6,629 nucleotides of DNA from positions 1 to 6,629 of the forward strand of contig JAJBSZ010000076.1 of the NCBI GenBank assembly GCA_020861125.1, written 5' to 3'. This stretch comes from Planctomycetota bacterium (GTDB taxonomy: Bacteria > Planctomycetota > SZUA-567). Made by a program: the position numbers and the translations under genes. The notes beneath the pieces were generated by a model. The model was given only the letters and a program-made list of their open reading frames with translations, had not been told where the DNA came from and ran no database searches. Positions 1 through 5,500 of this stretch are shown piece by piece (the first letter of the stretch is position 1; each line of letters starts with the position of its first letter).

Positions 1-1309
1 TGTCGGTGGAGGTGGTGTCGACGTCGTAGAAGATGGCGTCCGCGCCCTGAAGATGAATGGCATTCTTCATGGCGGTGCCGGAAGCCACCACCTGGTTACC
101 GGTGAACACGATATCGGAGAGGAGGATCGTCTTGTCGGTGTAAATGGCTCCGCCGGAAGCGGTGGCTCCCTCTGCCGTGTTATTGGTGAATTCCACCCCG
201 TTGAAATCGGCGTAGTAGGTAATGCCGGTACCGGTGCGGTCGTTCAGAGCTGTCAGGGTGCCGCTGCCGCCGCTGTAATTATCCCACAGCACCAGCGCCA
301 CGGCCCCGCCGATGGCGTTGCCATTGCTGGAGGTCGCCGAATTTCCGGTGAAGGTGACGTCGGAAAAGACGCTCTTGACCGCGATATTGGCAAACACCGC
401 GCCCCCGGCGGCGGCCCCGGTGCCGGTGCCGGAATTGATAGCCGCGTTGCCGGTGAAATCAGTGTGGGAAATGGTCACCGTGGTACCGGTATTGTCGCCG
501 GCCACGGAGCCGTCGGTCATGAGTTCGTCATTATAGCCGGCGATATAGATAGCACCACCACGGGCATTGGAACTGTTGCCGGCCGCTCCGCTGACCTCGG
601 CCTTGTTGTCGCTGAATTGGAGGCTGGACAGCGTGACCGTATTGCCGCCGAAGTCGCTTTCGATGACGAAACCGCCACCGTTGGCGTGGACCATATCCAT
701 ATTCCCGGTACCGGTAACGGTAACGGTGTTATCGCTGATGACACCGCCTGTGTAGGAAAAGTTCGGCAGGTTGGCGAAGCGGGCGCCGCCGCCGAAAGCG
801 CTCGAAGAACCCAAAGTATCGCCCTGGGTGACGTTCAGGGTTGTCTCGTTGTTGGTCAGGGAGACGTTTTCGAATGTGACGGCGGTAAGGTCGGTGACAT
901 ACAAATTCCCGAATGTGCCCGAAGCCGTCGCCGCATACTGGGACCCAAAAACGACCAGAGGGCCAAAGGCATTGGTGTCATAACTACCATCGACCGTGAT
1001 GGTGGTGCTGTAGTTGCTCACCGTCAGGCCGGAGGCGGTGATGGTCTTCACAGTGTCGTCCGCCGGCAAAACAACCACCCCCGCGCCGCCACGGGGCAAC
1101 TCGCTCGTCAGATAGGAACTCGAACTGAAGATAAACGGCGAAGAATTATCCTTTAGATCGCTGTTGGTGATGACAATGGTTCCATTAGTGCCGGTCAGGA
1201 CATTGACATCGGTACCATCCGGCCAATCCCCCGCCAGCGCCGAACCGGTAGCCAGCGATACCGCCGCCAGCGCTGCCATCAGTGTCCGCATTCCCCTCAT
1301 GCTACGCAT
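1..1309 (-). CDS. PMP-like repeat surface protein, probable autotransporter passenger (3' end outside window)
   Basis: The frame is open from the ATG at 1309 to the left edge with no stop, giving 436 complete codons. The start is set by an AGGAGG five bases upstream; a second in-frame ATG at 1300 is too far from it. Residues 1-26 form a signal peptide: basic start (MRSMRGMR), hydrophobic core, and an SALA|GD cleavage site. Residues 27-170 are Thr/Ser/Asn/Val-rich with beta-strand character. From about residue 172 the protein carries the two alternating motifs of chlamydial polymorphic membrane proteins. FxxN occurs at F232, F285, F320, F374 and F402; GGA(I/V) occurs at 251, 302, 334 and 386, with related GGGA at 173 and GGGF at 211. 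In that family the repeats build a right-handed beta-helix adhesin that usually ends in an autotransporter barrel. Here any barrel would lie beyond the edge, so the secretion route is inferred. The substrate or receptor is unknown. It has its own upstream spacer and follows a strong terminator, so it is probably a separate transcription unit. Confidence 0.9.
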   Translation of the reverse strand, partial: MRSMRGMRTLMAALAAVSLATGSALAGDWPDGTDVNVLTGTNGTIVITNSDLKDNSSPFIFSSSSYLTSELPRGGAGVVVLPADDTVKTITASGLTVSNYSTTITVDGSYDTNAFGPLVVFGSQYAATASGTFGNLYVTDLTAVTFENVSLTNNETTLNVTQGDTLGSSSAFGGGARFANLPNFSYTGGVISDNTVTVTGTGNMDMVHANGGGFVIESDFGGNTVTLSSLQFSDNKAEVSGAAGNSSNARGGAIYIAGYNDELMTDGSVAGDNTGTTVTISHTDFTGNAAINSGTGTGAAAGGAVFANIAVKSVFSDVTFTGNSATSSNGNAIGGAVALVLWDNYSGGSGTLTALNDRTGTGITYYADFNGVEFTNNTAEGATASGGAIYTDKTILLSDIVFTGNQVVASGTAMKNAIHLQGADAIFYDVDTTSTD

Positions 1310-1321
1310 ACGCTCCTCCTC
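1310..1321 (-). promoter_or_regulatory. Strong Shine-Dalgarno site of the PMP-like gene
   Basis: Read on the minus strand, GAGGAGGAGCGT directly precedes the ATG at 1309. The AGGAGG core (1315-1320) is five bases from that ATG but 14 bases from the in-frame ATG at 1300. This decides the start in favour of 1309 and suggests efficient translation. Confidence 0.85.
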
Positions 1322-1425
1322 GTGTGAACTGGATTGGTTCCCAACAGGCTATCCCCGGAGCGGGCGACGTATCGTTCGAGCAACCTGCCCGATACCGTCG
1401 CCTCCGGAAACAAAAACCGCTCTCC

Positions 1426-1491
1426 ATTCTATCGGCCGACCCTACGGAAGGGATTGACCGATTTTTCGCCGCGGCGACCGATTAGCCGATT
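1426..1491 (-). promoter_or_regulatory. Possible promoter/operator region of the PMP-like gene
   Basis: This part of the 482-base spacer holds three plus-strand copies of CCGATT (1458-1463, 1478-1483, 1486-1491). The first two are extended to GACCGATT and start 20 bases apart. Between them lies a perfect 10-base palindrome, CGCCGCGGCG (1467-1476). On the minus strand TAGAAT at 1431-1426 matches five of six bases of a sigma70 -10 box and would give a leader of about 110 bases, but no good -35 box lies at the usual distance. Repeats about two helical turns apart could be regulator sites. This is suggestive only. Confidence 0.25.
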
Positions 1492-1554
1492 TTTTTGTCC
1501 GATAACCCGCCGGAATGGCGCGCCTTTCCCGCCGGACGGACCCCGGAGCAGGTA

Positions 1555-1595
1555 TAAAAAACGGCCCGTTCGCGCCTGAGGCACGAACGGGCCGT
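1555..1595 (-). terminator. Rho-independent terminator after the VPV-repeat protein gene
   Basis: A perfect 12-bp inverted repeat (ACGGCCCGTTCG at 1561-1572, CGAACGGGCCGT at 1584-1595) continues past one mismatch with two more pairs and closes on a five-base loop. On the minus strand the stem is followed at once by TTTTTATACC (1560-1551), the expected U-tract. On the plus strand the stem is followed by CTACCACG, so it works in one direction only. It lies about 197 bases past the stop codon at 1792 and would isolate the PMP-like gene from read-through. Confidence 0.9.
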
Positions 1596-1633
1596 CTACC
1601 ACGATGCCACATGTCTGCGAAATCCGGGCGGTG

Positions 1634-1673
1634 GGAAAGCGGCGTTCCCGGGAGGAGAGAACATCCGCTTTCC
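1634..1673 (-). repeat. Inverted repeat / stem-loop in the 3' leader-out region
   Basis: GGAAAGCGG (1634-1642) and CCGCTTTCC (1665-1673) form a perfect 9-bp stem. Inside it GTTC (1644-1647) pairs with GAAC (1659-1662) across a small asymmetric internal loop, giving a two-part hairpin. No T-run follows on either strand, so it is not a standalone terminator. It lies in the untranslated RNA between the stop at 1792 and the terminator at 1555-1595, and may protect the mRNA 3' end or belong to a structured RNA. Confidence 0.5.
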
Positions 1674-1738
1674 GTCGACTACACGTCCTGCCGCCACCCG
1701 GCGCCTATTCCGGCTCGGACGTTTGGGGGGAGAACCTC

Positions 1739-1776
1739 CCGCCGTCCCGGCCGCACGGAGGCGGCCGGTGGGGCGG
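1739..1776 (-). repeat. GC-rich stem-loop just after the VPV-repeat gene stop
   Basis: CCGGCCGC (1747-1754) pairs perfectly with GCGGCCGG (1761-1768) around a six-base loop. After a 3x3 internal loop the outer CCGCC (1739-1743) pairs with GGCGG (1772-1776). The hairpin begins 15 bases past the TAG stop. The minus-strand sequence after it (GGAGGTTCTCC) has no U-tract, so it is not a complete intrinsic terminator. In DNA of this GC content some pairing is expected by chance. Confidence 0.4.
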
Positions 1777-1791
1777 ATGTTTACAGGGTGT

Positions 1792-2433
1792 CTAGCGGGT
1801 CTTGACCGGGACGGTCACCATCTTGACCTCTTCCACGTTGCGGGTGACCTTCCTGGTCTTGGTTACCGGCACTTCCACGGTGTGCCGCACCTTGGCGGTA
1901 TAGGTCTCTTCGTAGGGCTGCTTGACGTACGTGGTGACCGGCACGATCTTCTGGGTCACCGGGCGGACATAGCGCGGGGCGCGGCCCGACCGGGGCTGGA
2001 TGAGGGTGAGTTCCACCTCGTGCTTGGTGGCGGGGACCATCACCGGCACCTTGCGGTAGGCGGTGCGGGTGCGTTCCTCGTCCACCCATTCCGTCCGCTT
2101 TTCGTTGACGACGTAGAACTCCTCCACCTGCACCTTTCTGGTGACCGGCACCGCCCGCACCTCGTGGGAGATGACGGCGGCGGACCGTCCGGCGCCGGAC
2201 GCGACGCGGACGGGGGTGGCGGCCGGAGCGGCGCAAACCGGCTGCGGCGGGCAGACCGGCTCCGGCGCCGGGCACGGCGCGGCGATCACCACCGGCGGGC
2301 AGTCGGACGGCACCGGCTGGCAGGCGGCCACGGCCGCGGGCTGTTCGATGAGGAGCGGCGGGTTGGCGCTGGCGGCGTGGGCCAGACCGCCAATGAGAAG
2401 CGTCAGTGCGGCGGCGCAAAAGAATCTGGTCAT
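1792..2433 (-). CDS. Exported Cys/Pro-rich protein with VPV (YTV-like) repeats
   Basis: A 213-residue protein starting at ATG 2433, with AAGGA seven bases upstream, and ending at TAG 1792-1794. Residues 1-23 are a signal peptide (MTRFF, hydrophobic stretch, AHA|A or ASA|N). C6 lies inside the hydrophobic region and is not a lipobox. Residues 24-70 are Pro-rich with five cysteines at 38, 45, 54, 61 and 67, a regular spacing that suggests disulfide cross-links outside the cytoplasm. Residues 90-213 are Val/Thr/Lys/Arg/Glu-rich with VPV at 95, 129, 164, 188 and 208 plus RPV at 157. Alternating V-x-V stretches such as VEVPVTKTRKVTRNVEE look like beta-strands. The style resembles the YTV repeats of exported planctomycete proteins of unknown function; this is a likeness, not a confirmed match. 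It lies 97 bases after the autotransporter and may share its transcript. A structural envelope role is possible, but the function is unknown. Confidence 0.88.
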   Translation of the reverse strand: MTRFFCAAALTLLIGGLAHAASANPPLLIEQPAAVAACQPVPSDCPPVVIAAPCPAPEPVCPPQPVCAAPAATPVRVASGAGRSAAVISHEVRAVPVTRKVQVEEFYVVNEKRTEWVDEERTRTAYRKVPVMVPATKHEVELTLIQPRSGRAPRYVRPVTQKIVPVTTYVKQPYEETYTAKVRHTVEVPVTKTRKVTRNVEEVKMVTVPVKTR

Positions 2434-2445
2434 GTTGATATCCTT
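2434..2445 (-). promoter_or_regulatory. Ribosome binding site of the VPV-repeat protein gene
   Basis: On the minus strand AAGGA (2445-2441) lies seven bases before the ATG at 2433. This supports that start, which also places a clean signal peptide at the N-terminus. Confidence 0.7.
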
Positions 2446-2460
2446 TTCAGAGTGGTAGCG

Positions 2461-2516
2461 AAAAACAAAGCACGCTGGTCACCGGCCCTCGCGCGCGTCA
2501 GACGGCGGCGCGAGGG
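2461..2516 (-). terminator. Stem-loop after the autotransporter gene, possible weak terminator
   Basis: CCCTCGCGC (2486-2494) and GCGCGAGGG (2508-2516) form a perfect 9-bp stem with a 13-base loop, starting 14 bases past the autotransporter stop. On the minus strand a T-rich run (TTTGTTTTT, 2469-2461) follows, but only after a gap of about 16 bases, which is too far for a canonical intrinsic terminator. It could be an attenuator, an mRNA-stabilising hairpin, or an inefficient terminator. Only about 50 bases then remain before the next ATG, and I see no convincing promoter there, so some read-through into the VPV-repeat gene seems likely. Confidence 0.4.
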
Positions 2517-2530
2517 TTTGCCCTGCCGCG

Positions 2531-5500
2531 TCAGAAGTTCATGCCGGCCATGAGCGAGTAGTTGTGCTCGTGGCTCTTCTTGGCGAAGGTGTAGTCGTAG
2601 TTGCCGGTGAGGTTGAAGCGACCCCGCCGGGAGATTTCCAACGACGTGCCCAGTTGCGCGGCCCAGCGGCCGGTCTTGATGCCGTTGGCGTAGAAAATGC
2701 CTTCCGAGTTCGCACCCGGGTCACCCACGAAGCGGGTATAGGCCTTGGCCGATTTGTTGCCGAAGATTGCGGAGACGGAACCCCGGAATTCCGGCGTCAC
2801 CACAAAGCCGCAGGCGGCGAAGGAACGGTTGACCCGGACGGTGAGGGGAGCGCGCACGTTGCGGCGCTTAATGCCGCCCTTGGCGAAGTCCAGAAGCACG
2901 GCCATGTCGTGGCGGCCGGATTCGGTAAAGCTGCCGGACTTGGTCTGGATGTAGTTGACACCAATGGTCGGGATCATCAGCCAGTTCTTGCCCAGGCGGG
3001 CCTGATAGCCGAAGCGGATGCCGCCGCCCCAGACGTCGTCGTGGTAATCGCCACGGGCGACGCCGTTGTTATACCCGGGGATGGCGATGACGCGGGTGAC
3101 GTCGTGTTCGCTGTAGGCATAGTTGCCGAAGGCTTCGACAAAGCCGAGACCGCGGCGATATCCCACCAGGAAGTCGGCCATGTAGGCATCCGTCTTGGCG
3201 CCGGCAGAGAGTTCGTTCCAGCTCACGTCGCTCCGGGCATAGCCGCCGGTGAGTCCGAAGTAGAGGTCGCCGAACTCCTTGACCACGCCGACGGCCGCGC
3301 CCCAGACCTCGGTGTCGTAGCCGTATTCGGTGCCGACATTCTTCTGATCCGCCTTGGCGCCAAAGCCCGCGGTCCAGAAGCGGACGGGATTGCAGACGAA
3401 CTGGTCGACAGTGCAGTAGAGGTCGTCGTCATAGATACTCGCGTAGGCACTGCCGTTTCGCCGCTCCGACCAGGCCTCGGCCTCGGCCACCGCCGTGGCG
3501 TAGTCGTCCACCTCCACCGCGAAGAGGGAGGAGACGCCATGCTGTTCACGGACCTTGATGAACTGGTCCATCAGGTTCAGGTTGAGGTTGGCCAGATCCG
3601 CATAGGGTTCGGGATGGAGCATGCGGATATCCTTGTACAGGTCCGACCCGGAGGCGATGTTGTTCTGGATGGCGAGGAGCAGGTCCTCGAAATCCTTGAT
3701 GTACTTGTACTGGTAGTTGGGGAAGAGATCCGGGTTGGAGCTGTAGTAGGCCACCATGTCGCCGTCGTAGCGGACGTGGATGTCGTCGTGATCGAACGGG
3801 TAGCGGATGCGGTCGATCTGGGCGGCGGCGTTGACGGCGTTGGGCTCGTGCATGTCGGACGCGATACCGCCGTCTACCGGGTGCTTGGCCAGCAGCCGGA
3901 AGCGGAGGAGGATCTCGTCGCCGGTGCTGCCGACCATGGTGTCCCAACTGCCCAGCATGTCGGACTTGAAGATGGTGGTGCCGTCAAAGGTGGCGTTTTC
4001 GTCGATATTGACGCCGGTGAGGCCGTTCATGGTGATATCACCGCTCTCCGAGCGGACGATGCTGTAGTAGTAGGTGTCCTCGTTGCCGTTGCCGGAATAG
4101 ACATTGAAGCCTTCGTAATTGACGCCGCTGCCGTAGCGGTCACCGATCTTGGCGGTCAGCTCGTTGTCGTTGCCGAAGGTGACGTTCAGGCGGGCGGTAC
4201 CCGTGAAGTTGGCGTCGCCGCTGACCTGGACAAAGTCGCTGGAACTGGCGTTGACGACCTCACTGCCGATGACGTTGCCGTATTCGTCGTACTCATTGAT
4301 GGTGGTGGTGTGGTTATCGTCGTCGGTGGTAAAGATGCGGATGTCAAGGACGGCGCCGCCGGCCATTTCCAATTCACCGTCAATAGCCAGACCGACGCCA
4401 GATTGGCTCAGGGCTTCGTTGAACAGCGGGAGTTTCATGTCGCCGTCCATGGTGCATTCGCGCTCGATATAGAACAGCGGATCGTAGAATTCGCCGTGGT
4501 AGGGCTTGATGATGGTGCCATTACCCATGGCCAGGTTGCCGATTATGTTGTAATCGGTAAAGCCGGCTGCGGTTCGGGTCATATAGCCGGTGATCATGGA
4601 ATTGGTGCCGGAGATTGTGATCTGCAGCTCCTTTCCGGCGGTGTAGTTGGTGATGGTGGAGCGGTCCAGCCAGAGGATGCTGTTGCTGCCGACGATGTTG
4701 ATTTCATCGGCCTTGTGGTATTCACCCGCCAGTGGGTCCGCTTGGTGGAGGAAAAGATCGGTGAACGATTCCATGTACACCGATTCCGACTCGAACAGGA
4801 CGCCGTTGCTGTTGCCGTCGCGGGTGCCGATTTCCAGGCCAGTGCGGCTGTCGGCGGTACCGGCCGCCAGGTGGACGAGGGTAAAGTCGGTGATGGAGGT
4901 GATCTGGTTGTTCTGGGGATAGCGATCCGGATCCACCGCCCCGCCTCGGGCCGGGTTGTCGTAGTTGTCGGCCGGATCCACGTATTCGGTGAAGCGGACA
5001 CCGCTCAAAATATAGAGTTCGTCGGTACCGTCGGCATTGCCCTTTATATGTTCGATGGACTGGGTTTCGCTCGGGTCCTGGGTGTTGGTATGGCCGGCGA
5101 GGGTGATGGTGGAATTACCGGCGTCAGTACTTCCCCGTTGCGTGGACGAGGAATTATCAATGGTGCCGATCTTCCCGCCAAAAAAGGTCAGCTCCATGTC
5201 GCCGGTCTGGTTACGGATAGTATCGTAGTAGCCTTCCCTGACATAGACGATGTCGAGATCGTCGTTCATCTCAAGGGCACCGCGAATGTTGGTATCCGCC
5301 CCTTCGAGATGCCAGTCGGTTTCACCGCCGGCGACGCCTACGGAACTGATGACCGTTCCTATTCCCGACTGGACGTTGGAAATGACGACGGTACCGCTGT
5401 TGACGCGGAGGCTGGAATCGTTATCGATCCTGATGTCTTTTAAATAGAGCATATTTTCCGCTTCGGCGTCGACGTTGTTTCCGACGCTCGTTTCCGGACC

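Noticed and set aside
53..1156. A 367-codon open frame on the plus strand
   Set aside because: It is the antisense of the PMP-like gene in the same register. The minus frame has a signal peptide, a strong ribosome binding site and family repeats; this frame has none of these.
1472..1496. Plus-strand terminator suggested by seven Ts after GCCGA
   Set aside because: The only stem available is four base pairs (CGGC with GCCG), and no plus-strand gene precedes it.
1310..1791. A small gene in the 482-base spacer
   Set aside because: Frames of up to about 97 codons exist on the plus strand, but they are Arg/Pro-rich, lack ribosome binding sites and overlap the terminator and hairpins. I see no tRNA or other recognisable RNA gene.
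1723..2553. A 276-codon plus-strand frame and a 212-codon overlapping minus-strand frame (1781-2419)
   Set aside because: Both give Arg/Gly/Pro-rich translations typical of out-of-frame reading in GC-rich DNA. The frame 1792-2433 has a signal peptide and ordered repeats.
2564..5443. A 959-codon open frame on the plus strand
   Set aside because: It uses the same codon register as the autotransporter on the opposite strand and is open only because that gene lacks TTA, CTA and TCA codons here. Its translation is low-complexity Val/Gly/Asp/Ala-rich with no domain, and the minus strand has clear signals.
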